Shown here piece by piece: positions 46,450-55,883 of a stretch of 64,000 bases of DNA (position 1 is the stretch's first letter; every line of letters begins with the position of its first letter). The translations under genes were made by a program, and so were the position numbers. Source of the DNA: Planctomycetota bacterium (GTDB lineage Bacteria; Planctomycetota; Planctomycetia; Pirellulales; Lacipirellulaceae); NCBI GenBank assembly GCA_029259945.1, contig JAJDEF010000040.1, forward strand, positions 1 through 64,000, in the 5' to 3' direction. Under the pieces are notes generated by a model. The model had not been told where the DNA came from and made no database searches. It saw only the letters and a list, made by a program, of their open reading frames with translations.

Positions 46450-46734
46450 TTTTACAAAGACCCTTCCAGCGCCGCCGCTTCTTCACGTGCTTCTCGACTT
46501 GAGGCAATCCTAAAAAATCACACTCTTTTGGGTTACTCCCGTTCTCAGATTTCCATAGCCTAAAAATAGCCAATTTTCTTCTCACAACTTCCGGCTCCTC
46601 GATAAATAACGGGTATGTTTGAGTTGGATATCCGTTTGTTACTTGCGATCAACGCGATCAACTGAAACCCAGAGATTTGATTGCATTTGCCCACATAGCA
46701 GCCCCACCTCCCCGCCCTCCCTACGAAAATAACG

Positions 46735-48375
46735 ATGCTCGAACAGCCGCCCGTCTTAAGGTATCGATCTGTGCGTTTTAGAGTGACGCAATCGATAGCC
46801 CCAAAGACTTTGCTGCTGCATTTCCTGCTCGAAAGCGTTTTTGTCCTGGGACTGTGGGGAACCAACCCGCTGCCATGCCCCGCAGGCGAGAATCTCTGGC
46901 TTGATGTTGCCCGCTCGTCGATCACCACCAATGAACTCCACCACCATGTGAGCGTGCTCGCCGACGACATGCTCGAGGGTCGCGAGACAGGTACGCGCGG
47001 CGGGCGCGAGGCAGCTAAGTACATCCTCAAGAGTATCGAATCGACGGGGCTAAAACCTAGTGGCCCTGGCGATCGCTTTACGCAACCGTTTTCTGGGCGA
47101 TCGCAAAACCTACTTGCGGTTCTCGAAGGCACCGATCCAGAACTTCGCAACGAGGTCATCGTTGTCGGTGCTCACTACGATCATGTCGGGTATGGTTCGA
47201 GGCGAAATAGCTACGGCCCCACCGGCTTTATTCACAATGGGGCAGACGACAACGCCAGCGGCGTCGCCGCATTGCTGGAAGTCATCGACGCGATCTCACG
47301 TTCGGGCCATCAGCCGAAACGCTCGATTCTTTTTGCTTTCTGGGATGGTGAAGAGAAAGGACTGCTTGGCTCGAAACATTGGTTACGTAATCCCACGGTT
47401 CCCCTAGATTCGGTGAAGCTGACCATCAATATCGACATGGTCGGACGGCTTACCGACGGACGAATCGAACTGATGGGGGCACGCACCGCTCCTGGGCTAC
47501 GCCAAATGATGAGCACCTCATCGTTGAGCGAAGGAACCTGGGTCGATTTCACCTGGAACTTGAAAGACAACAGCGATCACTGGCCTTTCTACGAACGCCG
47601 AATTCCCTGTCTCTGTGTTCATACCGGTTTGCACGACGACTACCATCGACCTAGCGATGACATCGAGAAACTCAACCTCGACGGAATGCGAGAAGTGAGT
47701 CGATACTTGGTCGAGCGGCTTTGCGACCTAGCAGACGCAGAAACCCTGCCCGGGTATCGTACGAATTCGCGTGGCGAAAATCTGGAAACGCAAAAACGAG
47801 TAGAAAACCCCTTGCCTGCCATTCCTTCGCGGCTCGGATTCACTTGGGAATACATCCCTGGCGAAACTAGTCAACTCATAGTACAGCACGTTCAGCTAAC
47901 GGGTGCGAATTCGCTGCGGTCAGGCGATATTATTCTTGCGGTCAACGGCCTATCCATTTCCAATGAGTCGTTGCTGCCTGCGATGGCGTTGCAGAGTGAG
48001 GCGCAACTCGATCTAAAAGTCCTACGGGCGGGAACCGAAATGCCAGTCACCGTGACCGTCCCGCTGCAAGGGGTGCCCGTCCGGCTAGGCCTTTCGTGGC
48101 GAGAGAATGATGCAGAACCAGAAACCGTTTACTCCACACGTGTCGTACCCTACTCTCCCGCCGCACGAGCAGGCATCGTGCTTCACGACCGTATCTATTC
48201 GTTGAACGGCGAACCTATCACCGGGCAGGCAGACTTGCTGGCCCGCGTTCAAAACCTCTTAGCCGAGAATGTCGAAGAATTCCGCCTAGAGATCGAATCC
48301 CGCGGAAGCATCCGAGAAGTCGTGGTTTCGCTCCGATTGCCAAGCGTCACAACAACACTCGATGCCACTCTGTAA
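46735..48375 (+). CDS. Exported M28-family metallopeptidase with two C-terminal PDZ domains
   Basis: A protein of 546 residues. An N-terminal export signal ends near PLPCPAG. The M28 zinc peptidase core follows: AHYDHVG, NGADDNASG, FWDGEEKGLLGS, NIDMVGR and a late HTGLHDDYH. These supply all five metal ligands and the catalytic Glu. Two PDZ-type units come next (around residues 370-455, SGDIILAVNGLSI; and 460-540, HDRIYSLNGEPITGQADLLA). It likely acts outside the inner membrane as an aminopeptidase; substrate unknown. Confidence 0.9.
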   Translation: MLEQPPVLRYRSVRFRVTQSIAPKTLLLHFLLESVFVLGLWGTNPLPCPAGENLWLDVARSSITTNELHHHVSVLADDMLEGRETGTRGGREAAKYILKSIESTGLKPSGPGDRFTQPFSGRSQNLLAVLEGTDPELRNEVIVVGAHYDHVGYGSRRNSYGPTGFIHNGADDNASGVAALLEVIDAISRSGHQPKRSILFAFWDGEEKGLLGSKHWLRNPTVPLDSVKLTINIDMVGRLTDGRIELMGARTAPGLRQMMSTSSLSEGTWVDFTWNLKDNSDHWPFYERRIPCLCVHTGLHDDYHRPSDDIEKLNLDGMREVSRYLVERLCDLADAETLPGYRTNSRGENLETQKRVENPLPAIPSRLGFTWEYIPGETSQLIVQHVQLTGANSLRSGDIILAVNGLSISNESLLPAMALQSEAQLDLKVLRAGTEMPVTVTVPLQGVPVRLGLSWRENDAEPETVYSTRVVPYSPAARAGIVLHDRIYSLNGEPITGQADLLARVQNLLAENVEEFRLEIESRGSIREVVVSLRLPSVTTTLDATL

Positions 48376-48410
48376 CTTCGCTACCGTTCATTAGGGAAAG
48401 ACGAATAAGA

Positions 48411-48570
48411 CTCTCGCAAAGGCGCAAAAGTCGTTGAGCCGACTAGGCACGGTACTTCCTACCGTCAGCATCTCGACATATGCTACTCTTGTTACTTTCT
48501 CAAACCTTTTCTCTGCCGTCTCAGCGACTCTGCGAGATTCCTATTATTTCTTCGCGCCTTTGCGAAAGAC
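48411..48570. repeat. CTCGCAAAGGCGC-type long palindromic element, copy B
   Basis: About 160 bp. The outer left arm CTCTCGCAAAGGCGCAAAAG and outer right arm GCGCCTTTGCGAAAG are present. The right inner arm (CTCTGCCGTCTCAGCGACTC) is kept, but the left inner arm seen in copies A and C is missing. The loop segment GTCGTTGAGCCGACTAGGCA is kept. Confidence 0.82.
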
Positions 48571-48646
48571 TTGTACTCCTCTTTCTGGTGCTTTAGGCTA
48601 CCTCTCTCGAGAAGTTTTCTAGCGATAGCAGCGGCGAGTGAAAAGC

Positions 48647-49621
48647 ATGCAGCAATACACGATTCCGAATACCGACCTGAGTGTTTCACGCTTGGCTTAC
48701 GGCACTTGGCATCTGGGAGGTCAGTGGGACGAGACTCCTCTCACCGACGACCTAAAACAGCGTGCCGTCCGATTGATCGCCACCGCGGTCGATACCGGAA
48801 TCAATCTAATCGATTTAGCTGACATCTACACACGCGGAAAATCCGACGAAGCGGTGGGCTATGCTCTGCAACAAGACAAAACTTTGCGAGACAAAATCAT
48901 CCTGCAAGAAAAGTGTGGGATTGTTTCTTGTGCAAAACCCGAATTCGGCATGCCCCCGAGATACGACTTTAGTTTTGAACACATCACAAAATCGGTCGAG
49001 ACTTGCCTGCAACGTCTCGCCACCGATCGCGTCGACATTCTAGCGTTGCACCGACCCGATCCGCTGGTCGAATACGAAGAGGTCGCCCGAGCGTTCGATC
49101 ATCTCCATGCCAGCGGCAAAGTCCGCTACTTTGGGGTGAGCAACCACACCGCCGGCCAAATTGCTTTGTTGCAACGTCACGTTCGTCAGCCAATTGTGTT
49201 GAATCAGGTCGAACTTAGCCTGCTGCATCACAGTTTGATCAGCGACGGTATCCTCGCCAACATGGACGGCTATCGCTACTCGAATACTTCGGGGCTTATG
49301 GATTTTTGCCGCTTGAATCAAATCATGATACAAGCGTGGTCACCCACAGCGAGCGGCAGGGTTTTTGGATGCTCAGAGGATTCCACCGACCTTGAGCAGC
49401 AGCTAGCGAAACAAATCGCAGCAATAGCTCGCACCCACGAGACCACCGACGAAGCGATTCCCCTAGCGTGGCTACTCCGTCACCCGGCGGGCATCCAGCC
49501 CATCGTTGGAACACTCAACGCAGATCGGATCGGCAAAAGTGTGCTCGCCGACGACATCACTTTGTCTCGTGTCGAATGGTATACGCTTCTAGAAACTGCT
49601 CGCGGCGAATCGGTTCCCTAA
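48647..49621 (+). CDS. Aldo/keto reductase
   Basis: About 324 residues. AKR (beta/alpha)8 barrel with the catalytic set visible: LIDLADIYTRG (Asp, Tyr), IILQEKCGI (Lys) and DILALHRPDPL (His). It has NHTAGQIALL and the C-terminal NADP site (GTLNADRIGKSV). It resembles YdhF-like oxidoreductases, which reduce carbonyls with NADPH; the substrate is unknown. I chose ATG at 48647; a GTG at 48638 is also possible. It lies 43 bp before hemH on the same strand. Confidence 0.88.
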   Translation: MQQYTIPNTDLSVSRLAYGTWHLGGQWDETPLTDDLKQRAVRLIATAVDTGINLIDLADIYTRGKSDEAVGYALQQDKTLRDKIILQEKCGIVSCAKPEFGMPPRYDFSFEHITKSVETCLQRLATDRVDILALHRPDPLVEYEEVARAFDHLHASGKVRYFGVSNHTAGQIALLQRHVRQPIVLNQVELSLLHHSLISDGILANMDGYRYSNTSGLMDFCRLNQIMIQAWSPTASGRVFGCSEDSTDLEQQLAKQIAAIARTHETTDEAIPLAWLLRHPAGIQPIVGTLNADRIGKSVLADDITLSRVEWYTLLETARGESVP

Positions 49622-49664
49622 ACTTGGCCTTTCCATAACCCTCCATAACGCTTAGCAAACGACC

Positions 49665-50696
49665 GTGCCAGAAAATTACGACGCCATCCTTTTTGTCTCC
49701 TTCGGTGGCCCCGAGGGCCCCGACGAGGTGATTCCTTTTTTGGAAAACGTCCTCCGAGGAAAGAATATTCCGCGTGCGCGAATGCTTGAAGTTGCCGAGC
49801 ACTACAAGCAATTCGACGGGATGAGTCCTATCAACGAACAAAATCGGCAACTTATTACCGCTTTAGAAACTGAACTTGCCGCCCATGGCCCGGTGCTGCC
49901 CGTCTATTGGGGAAATCGAAATTGGCATCCTCTGCTGCCTGAAACGCTGCAGCAAATGGCCGATGACGGCATCCAACGGGCCTTGGCATTTTTTACCAGT
50001 GCCTACAGTTCCTACTCCGGCTGTCGGCAATACCACGAAGACATTGCCCGAGCCCAACAGCAGGTTGGCCCCACCGCCCCAGCCATCGACAAGCTTCGGG
50101 TTTTCTTCAACCACCCAGGCTTTATCAAACCGATGGTCGAATCGGTAAGCCAATGTCTCGACAAAATTACGAACATCGAACGTGGCGAAACCCTGCTCCT
50201 GTTTACTGCCCATAGTATCCCACTGGCAATGGTAAAGACCTGTCAGTACGTAGTCCAGCTAGAAGAGGCCTGCCGATTGGTGGCAGCTGGGGCGAGTCAC
50301 TCGCAATGGGAGCTGGTCTATCAAAGCCGCAGCGGACCTCCGCAGCAACCCTGGCTTGAGCCTGATATCTGCGATCGCATCCACCAACTTCACGAGCAGC
50401 GCGCCTCTAAAAACATCGTGGTTTTGCCGATTGGTTTTATTTCCGATCATCTCGAGGTGCTCTACGACATTGATATCGAAGCACACCAGCTTTGCGAACA
50501 ACTTGGTATCAAAATGTATCGAGCTGCTACCGCTGGCGAACATCCCCGGTTCGCCCAAATGATTCGAGAGCTAATCACTGAGCGAATCAGTGACTCCCCA
50601 TTGCGGCAAGCGCTAGGCGAACTAGGCCCCAGCCACGACGCCTGTCCGTCTGATTGCTGCGCATACACTCCACAGCGCCCCCCTCGCACTAATTAA
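49665..50696 (+). CDS. hemH: Ferrochelatase
   Basis: A protein of 343 residues. It has LFVSFGGPEGPDEV near the start, AYSSYSGCRQYHED, and the metal-site His183 in LLFTAHSIP. It inserts Fe2+ into a porphyrin (protoporphyrin or coproporphyrin) as a last step of heme synthesis. Four cysteines, Cys120 and Cys327/Cys331/Cys332 (SHDACPSDCC at the C-terminus), are placed like the [2Fe-2S] ligands of actinobacterial-type ferrochelatases. GTG start at 49665. It is flanked by two aldo/keto reductase genes on the same strand. Confidence 0.93.
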   Translation: MPENYDAILFVSFGGPEGPDEVIPFLENVLRGKNIPRARMLEVAEHYKQFDGMSPINEQNRQLITALETELAAHGPVLPVYWGNRNWHPLLPETLQQMADDGIQRALAFFTSAYSSYSGCRQYHEDIARAQQQVGPTAPAIDKLRVFFNHPGFIKPMVESVSQCLDKITNIERGETLLLFTAHSIPLAMVKTCQYVVQLEEACRLVAAGASHSQWELVYQSRSGPPQQPWLEPDICDRIHQLHEQRASKNIVVLPIGFISDHLEVLYDIDIEAHQLCEQLGIKMYRAATAGEHPRFAQMIRELITERISDSPLRQALGELGPSHDACPSDCCAYTPQRPPRTN

Positions 50697-50715
50697 AAAC
50701 TCTAAGGACCAACCT

Positions 50716-51702
50716 GTGGAGCAGTCACCTAATATCCCGCAACGAGTTCTTGGCGCGAGCGACCTTGCGGTGGCACCCGTCTCGCTCGGCACTTGGCCCA
50801 TGGCTGGGGTAAGTTCGCTTGAGGTGAACGATGCGGACAGTATCGCGACGCTCCAAACATGTGCGGAGCTAGGCGTCAACTTCATCGACACCGCGTATTG
50901 CTATGGACCCAAAGGCGAGAGCGAGAACCTTGTACGCCGCGCGCTGACCAACTGTCGCGACGACTTCATTTTGGCAACCAAGTGTGGCATTCACTACGGC
51001 GAAGATGGCAAGCAAACGAACGATGCGCGACCCGAAACAATTTTGAACGAATGTGATGAGAGTCTCCAGCGGCTAGGCACCGATCGCGTCGAGCTTTACT
51101 ATCTGCATTCCCCCGATCCCAAGGTCACGATCGCCGAGTCGGCGGGGGCAATTTGCGAACTCATCGCCCAAGGTAAAGTGCGTTACGCTGGGGCATCGAA
51201 TTGCTCTCTGGAGCAGATTCAAGAGTTTCACTGTGTGTGCCCTCTCACTGCGGTGCAACTTCCTTACAACATGCTACAACGCGACATCGAACAAAAAACG
51301 GCCCCCTGGTGCCGTGCAAACAACGTCTCACTGGTCGTTTACTGGGCATTGATGAAGGGATTCTTGGCAGGCCGACTCACGAAGCAAGAGCAGCTCGACC
51401 AAAAGGATTCACGAAGGAACTATCCCATGTACCAGGGAGAGGAGTGGGACAAGAACCAAGACTTTCTCAACCAGCTCCGTGAAATCGCTACCGAATGTGA
51501 CCGAACGGTCGCCCAAGTGGTCGTGAACTGGACGATTCAGCAACCCGGCATCACCGTGGCGCTCTGCGGTGCCAAACGGCCCTGGCAACTCGAAGAAACT
51601 GCGGAAGCTATGAACTGGCAACTGACACCCGCCCAGTTAGAAAAAATCGACTCGGCCATCACCGCCCGAGGCCAAGCGGCTGCGAATCGCCGATTCCAAT
51701 AG
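50716..51702 (+). CDS. Aldo/keto reductase
   Basis: A protein of 328 residues. The catalytic tetrad is present: FIDTAYCYGPKGESE (Asp, Tyr), FILATKCGI (Lys), LYYLHSPDP (His). It differs from the reductase at 48647 in having a shorter opening and PWCRANNVSLVVYWALMKGF in the barrel's late part. NADPH-dependent; substrate unknown. GTG start at 50716, 19 bp after hemH, so likely cotranscribed with it. Confidence 0.88.
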   Translation: MEQSPNIPQRVLGASDLAVAPVSLGTWPMAGVSSLEVNDADSIATLQTCAELGVNFIDTAYCYGPKGESENLVRRALTNCRDDFILATKCGIHYGEDGKQTNDARPETILNECDESLQRLGTDRVELYYLHSPDPKVTIAESAGAICELIAQGKVRYAGASNCSLEQIQEFHCVCPLTAVQLPYNMLQRDIEQKTAPWCRANNVSLVVYWALMKGFLAGRLTKQEQLDQKDSRRNYPMYQGEEWDKNQDFLNQLREIATECDRTVAQVVVNWTIQQPGITVALCGAKRPWQLEETAEAMNWQLTPAQLEKIDSAITARGQAAANRRFQ

Positions 51703-51881
51703 CCAGCGGCTCGATCAGCCTAGCCGACGCAACAAAGCGAATGTAACGATTGTAGGTTGCATTCGTTCTGCGGGGCGCCTCTTGTTTCATCGAGATGAAT
51801 ACCCAGTGATGGCGTCTCTCGATCTGCGACGTAGGTTTGAAAAACCATAAGCCTATCCTGTCCTCTACGGAGCTGAAGTCG

Positions 51882-52853
51882 ATGACCAACGGCCAACCAC
51901 TACTAGAAAACTGGACTCCTGAGCAAGCTGCTCGTATGAACAACGCAATCTTTGTTGCGCAGCATCGGATACAAGATTTAGATCTATTTGGTGACGAGCA
52001 ACTGATCGAGTTGCTTGATCGCCATCCCCGCGAGGCTTTGGGCATCAACACCATGGGCACCGATCCGGTTTGTCATCAAGAGTGGCAAGAAGGACGTGCC
52101 GGAAACCTCAACGCCGAACAACTCTACGAAGCAGCTCAAACGGGTCGCATCTGGTTGAATATGCGCCGTGTCATGGATCACCATGCCGAGTATGCTCGCT
52201 TGGTCAACTCGTTATACGAGGAACTCGAAGCAAACTGTCCTGGGCTATCCACCTACAACCGCTCGGCAAATCTGTTAATTTCTTCACCCGAGGCGATTGT
52301 TTATTACCACCTCGACTGTCCCGTGAACATGCTGTGGCATTTGCGTGGAACCAAACGAGTTTGGGCCTACCCGCTTGAGTCAGGCATCGTTTCCGACGAA
52401 ACGATCGAAGGGGTTCTTTGCGGCGAAAAGTCTGAAGAGCTTGAGTTTCGTAGCGAGTGGGATGACCTGGCGGTTTCTTACGATTTGAATCCAGGCGAGA
52501 TGGTCACCTGGCCACAACACACACCGCATCGGGTCGTCAATACGGGTGGCCTCAACGTGTCGCTTTCCACCGAACACATGACAAGCCGTGCAGCAAGGCG
52601 AAACAACGTGTTCCTAGCAAACCGTCATTTCCGTCAAATCTTGCCGGGCGATTATCGATCCACCCAGCTCACCGGCTGGCAACCTGCCGCCAAAGAGTTT
52701 GCCCTACGCGTGATGCGCCGACTTCCGATACTCGCACCCAAGCCACCTCAAGGCTACAAGTATCCCGTCACCTTCGAGGTCGACCTCGATGCCCAAAACT
52801 GCGTACGTTCGCTTGTCGACAACGACACACGCGAACCAGTTTTGACTTCATGA
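51882..52853 (+). CDS. Cupin/JmjC-like protein
   Basis: About 323 residues. Within the C-terminal half, YYHLDCPVNMLWHLRG gives an H-x-D metal motif, and PGEMVTWPQHTPHRVVNTG gives the distal His, as in cupin-like (JmjC/ASPH-type) iron(II)/2-oxoglutarate proteins. The N-terminal part is helical. It may be an Fe(II)-dependent hydroxylase or only a fold relative; no partner is nearby. GGAG lies nine bases before ATG 51882. It converges with the thioredoxin-like gene at 52953. Confidence 0.72.
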   Translation: MTNGQPLLENWTPEQAARMNNAIFVAQHRIQDLDLFGDEQLIELLDRHPREALGINTMGTDPVCHQEWQEGRAGNLNAEQLYEAAQTGRIWLNMRRVMDHHAEYARLVNSLYEELEANCPGLSTYNRSANLLISSPEAIVYYHLDCPVNMLWHLRGTKRVWAYPLESGIVSDETIEGVLCGEKSEELEFRSEWDDLAVSYDLNPGEMVTWPQHTPHRVVNTGGLNVSLSTEHMTSRAARRNNVFLANRHFRQILPGDYRSTQLTGWQPAAKEFALRVMRRLPILAPKPPQGYKYPVTFEVDLDAQNCVRSLVDNDTREPVLTS

Positions 52854-52925
52854 GAAGAGCAAGTGCGCCGCGCCACCGGACACGATGGGACTATAGAGTC
52901 CGCCCGTCCCGGTCGCAAACACATA

Positions 52926-52946
52926 GCCCGGCCATCCTGGCCGGGA
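52926..52946. terminator. Hairpin between convergent genes
   Basis: CCCGGCC (52927-52933) pairs perfectly with GGCCGGG (52939-52945) around a five-nt loop. There is no T-run on either strand, so it is a weak terminator candidate serving the two convergent genes. Confidence 0.4.
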
Positions 52947-52952
52947 GTAGCT

Positions 52953-53456
52953 CTAACGACCCACAGGCTGCCCAGAAGCCGGAGCCCGGTAAGCAGCGAT
53001 ACCGCTGTTGGCTGCTTCTTTGGCTAGCAATGGGCTCACACGCTGTGCAAAGACACGGGGTTCGACAAACCCCTCCATCATGTCAAGAACTTGCCCGTCG
53101 GGGGCGATTAGCAGTGTGGTCGGAAATCCGTGAATCCCCATTCGCTTGACTAAGTCACGATATTCGCTGGCATGGGCCAATACACTTTCGGTACGGCCTG
53201 CTAGCATCTGCTGAACCCCTGAGTGACCATACGTTTCTGCCAGCATTTTTCGGCAATAAACACAATGGTCAGAAGTAAACATCACCAACAGCGGTTTCTT
53301 CGAGGCAACGGCAGCTTCCCAAGCTTGCTCAACACGTTGGTGCTTGAACAGGGTGCTTTGCCCCTCGCTGCCACGTTGGCCACTCTGGGCTATCGTCGTC
53401 GTGCTTGCACAGAACAAGATTGTTAGTGAAAGGATAGGTAAGAGAGCGAATTTCAT
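52953..53456 (-). CDS. Exported thioredoxin-like protein (CVYC)
   Basis: A protein of 167 residues. A signal peptide (LPILSLTILFCASTTTIAQ) is followed by a thioredoxin fold with active site SDHCVYCRKM (Cys-Val-Tyr-Cys), cis-Pro GFPTTLLIAPDG, and VLDMMEGFVEP. It likely acts on disulfides in the periplasm. The next minus-strand gene upstream, at 53678-54160, encodes a shorter paralogue with CPHC; the two share LDMxEGxV and the hydrophobic core. Redox partner unknown. Confidence 0.87.
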   Translation of the reverse strand: MKFALLPILSLTILFCASTTTIAQSGQRGSEGQSTLFKHQRVEQAWEAAVASKKPLLVMFTSDHCVYCRKMLAETYGHSGVQQMLAGRTESVLAHASEYRDLVKRMGIHGFPTTLLIAPDGQVLDMMEGFVEPRVFAQRVSPLLAKEAANSGIAAYRAPASGQPVGR

Positions 53457-53677
53457 AGTGAGATGATTCCTGCGAAAGTTAATCAGTTATTTGGTTGGTA
53501 TCGTCATGCGTCACACATAGCAGGTGACTGCTTTTATTTTCGGTACTGGACGATCAAGAATCTGTGAGAAAGCCCACAATAATTGACGAATTCTTCCATT
53601 TCGCTCTGAAGAGATTGCCTGCAGGAAAAGTCTCTTGTACCGTTGCAAGCTATTTTCGCCGAAAAGTGTCCCTCTGG

Positions 53678-54160
53678 TCAGCGAGTCTGTGTGGTCGTCC
53701 TTGCTGCGGCTATTCCCGTTTGCAAGCGTTGCTTAAACTCCGAGGCATCCACATAACCCTCGATCATGTCGAGCACTCGGTTATTTGGCCCCACCAACAC
53801 GGTCGTGGGATACCACCTCACTTTGAGCCTCTCGACCAGCTTGGCATGCGTATATCGACCAACGTAAACCGATTCAAACGACCCTGAAACTAAATTGCCA
53901 ACGGCAGAACGTTCGTAGGTTTTGTTGAGCATTTTCACACAGTGCGGACACCGTGGCATACCCACGTAGATGAGGATGGGCCGATTGCTCTTTTGCGACG
54001 CACTCAACGCCGCGGGATACGAACTATGGCGAAATACCGAGGCTTTCTCCACTTTCGCCGACGATAAGCCGTGGTGGGCAGTTTCGGCAAACGCGACCCC
54101 CTGGCAAAGAATTGCCAAGGCGACCATCCAATTCGTCGCTTGGATAAGATAACTGCGCAT
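53678..54160 (-). CDS. Exported thioredoxin-like protein (CPHC)
   Basis: A protein of 160 residues. Signal peptide (WMVALAILCQGVAFAE), then a thioredoxin-like domain with MPRCPHCVKM, a DsbA-like CPHC site usually linked with oxidising power, cis-Pro WYPTTVLVGPNNRVLDMIEGYV. A tandem paralogue lies downstream (52953-53456), same strand, 221 bp away. Together they may form a small exported redox pair; no DsbB-like partner is seen here. Confidence 0.87.
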   Translation of the reverse strand: MRSYLIQATNWMVALAILCQGVAFAETAHHGLSSAKVEKASVFRHSSYPAALSASQKSNRPILIYVGMPRCPHCVKMLNKTYERSAVGNLVSGSFESVYVGRYTHAKLVERLKVRWYPTTVLVGPNNRVLDMIEGYVDASEFKQRLQTGIAAARTTTQTR

Positions 54161-54398
54161 ACCGACGGCCTCCGGCTCGATGTGATTCCTTGTCTCTTCT
54201 CCCTGACCTATTCGTGCTAGCAGTCAGTATCGGCGCTGCACCTAGCCAGAACGGGGAGGTTTTTATTTGAGTCGAAGATTCGGCACGGCTGCCGCAAATA
54301 GATAGTTCCGTAGCCGGAACGTGGTCGTTACAACCGGAACACGCCGCGTCTAAGAGTAAACCGACGCTCTAAGCAAGAAAGGCTTGATACAAAACGAC

Positions 54399-54947
54399 TT
54401 AGACAGCCGCACCAATTTCACGGGCCCGCTGCACCCCGGCAAATCCGAAATGCGCCTTCAGGCAAGTTTGCGAGAAAGCTTCTGGGTGGGGTACCCCAGA
54501 CAAACGGAAAGTCTCGACCTGGCCATTACGAAAAACCATATCTCCGGCTGGGTACCATTCCTGCCCCGGAACGACCTCAATCTCGATCGAATCGAACCGA
54601 TCGAGCGAAACGCTCTGCTGCTCACCGCCACCAAAAGCTTGTTCCACCACGACTCGACGATTGGTGAGTCGGTAGCGACGGCAGCCTGGATTCGAAAATC
54701 CAAACACAACAAACGGAATACGCGGCAGCAGCATGTGAAAATAGAGCGGAAGAATAAACGGAATCGAGACCAGCGCAAGCAATCGTCCCACGGTAATCGG
54801 AAGCCCGAACAGCGTAATGCCGAGCCGATTGGCAAACCGCCGCCCCCACCAACGACCATACGCCGTGGCCGCAATCGACGGCCAAACGGTCATCACCGTT
54901 ACTTCCTTCTCGGTATCAGGCACAACGCCAGGAATGGCTGAAGCCAT
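54399..54947 (-). CDS. Membrane protein with bPH2 (PH-like) domain
   Basis: About 182 residues. ATG at 54947 (MASAIPGVVPDTEKEV) is chosen over a longer start at 55004. Two hydrophobic helices (around GITLFGLPITVGRLLALVSI and PFILPLYFHMLLPRI) are followed by a PH-like C-terminal domain (RYRLTNRRVVVEQ; SLDRFDSIEIEV; GDMVFRNGQVETFRLSGVPHPEAF) of the DUF304/bPH2 type. Function unknown; such proteins are common, small membrane proteins. Confidence 0.78.
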   Translation of the reverse strand: MASAIPGVVPDTEKEVTVMTVWPSIAATAYGRWWGRRFANRLGITLFGLPITVGRLLALVSIPFILPLYFHMLLPRIPFVVFGFSNPGCRRYRLTNRRVVVEQAFGGGEQQSVSLDRFDSIEIEVVPGQEWYPAGDMVFRNGQVETFRLSGVPHPEAFSQTCLKAHFGFAGVQRAREIGAAV

Positions 54948-55086
54948 CGTTTTTTCCCTGCTGAAAATTGCGGACAAACCACCAAAAACGCAACTATACG
55001 CCAAAATCGTAGCAAACCCACAGCCGGTTGGCTAGTGAAGGCGACCCAAGAATCAAAGCAGTGCCGTAGTGGAATCTGGGAACTAC

Positions 55087-55155
55087 TGTGGGAGGCGTCT
55101 CCGACGCCGAAAGTCACGAATTCTGACACGATCGGCGTCGGAGATGCCTCGCACA
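55087..55155. repeat. GTGGGAGGCGTC-type dispersed inverted repeat, copy 3
   Basis: The left arm TGTGGGAGGCGTCTCCGACG and a right arm ending GAGATGCCTCGCACA pair over about 24 bp with two mismatches. The arms match those at 25608-25678 and 41205-41272. It lies downstream of the CBS gene. Confidence 0.86.
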
Positions 55156-55186
55156 GAAAAGCCTCCCACCATGTCGCCCCGTTTAC

Positions 55187-55217
55187 TCAGCGCTCTCTGC
55201 GTCCTCTGCGGTAAAAA
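55187..55217. repeat. Single arm of the CTCTGTG/CTCTGCG repeat family
   Basis: TCAGCGCTCTCTGCGTCCTC followed by TGCGGTAAA, matching 44691-44723 in order and spacing. It lies directly between the GTGGGAGGCGTC repeat and the CBS gene stop. Confidence 0.55.
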
Positions 55218-55230
55218 ACAAGAAGAGAAC

Positions 55231-55704
55231 CTACGCCAGCGGAGCTTCGTTTCGCTCGACCAAAGCACTCAGATAGAGCAGCGACGATTCCTCGCCCCGA
55301 TTTGGCGAACGTCGCAACAAGTCCATCGAAGCGCGAAGCACATCACGGCGGCTCACTTGCCCCACAAGACGGCCCTCTTCGATCACCGGCAAGCGCCGAT
55401 ACGGGGTCAGCAGAAAAACTTGCGCAATCGACAATAAATTCGTCTCGGGCTGGATCGTCTTGGCATCGGTGTCCATAAACACCCGCACTTCGTTGCTGGG
55501 CAATTGCTCATACGCGGCATCGAGCAAAACATGCATCGAGCACTTTTCAGAAAAAACTCCGAGGTACATTCCCCCAGAATCCACCACAGGAGCGCCAGAA
55601 ATGCGATTTTTCAACAGCCGTTGAACTGCATCGATCACATCCATCTCTGGTCGTAACGTCACCAGCCGGGTGACCATAAAATCGCGGGCAGTAAGCTGAG
55701 ACAT
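55231..55704 (-). CDS. CBS-pair domain protein
   Basis: About 157 residues. Two CBS units: residues 1-65 (ARDFMVTRLVTLRPEMDVID, NRISGAPVVDSGGMYLGVFSE) and 80-140 (FLLTPYRRLPVIEEGRLVGQ). No enzyme or transporter domain is attached, so it is a stand-alone adenine-nucleotide sensor by analogy. ATG at 55704 has GGCGGAG upstream. About 180 bp upstream lies the twin GTGAAAATTTTCAC site. Target unknown. Confidence 0.87.
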   Translation of the reverse strand: MSQLTARDFMVTRLVTLRPEMDVIDAVQRLLKNRISGAPVVDSGGMYLGVFSEKCSMHVLLDAAYEQLPSNEVRVFMDTDAKTIQPETNLLSIAQVFLLTPYRRLPVIEEGRLVGQVSRRDVLRASMDLLRRSPNRGEESSLLYLSALVERNEAPLA

Positions 55705-55883
55705 AGCAATCACTCCGCCAAGGTACGCGCTTCGCCGACAGCCAAACACGCACTCCCAAAAAAATGAACAGCAAAAAAGAAGAGGCTTGAAACGATCGAC
55801 TCCCCCGAGTCCACCATTTCCGATCTGCTATAAGGATAACACCAATCGACAACCCATAGCTAGTTCACGTCCCAAAAAAATGC

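Noticed and set aside
46132..48646. CRISPR array or tandem repeat region
   Set aside because: Repeats are few, palindromic, of unequal length and separated by genes; there is no regular spacer pattern and no cas gene.
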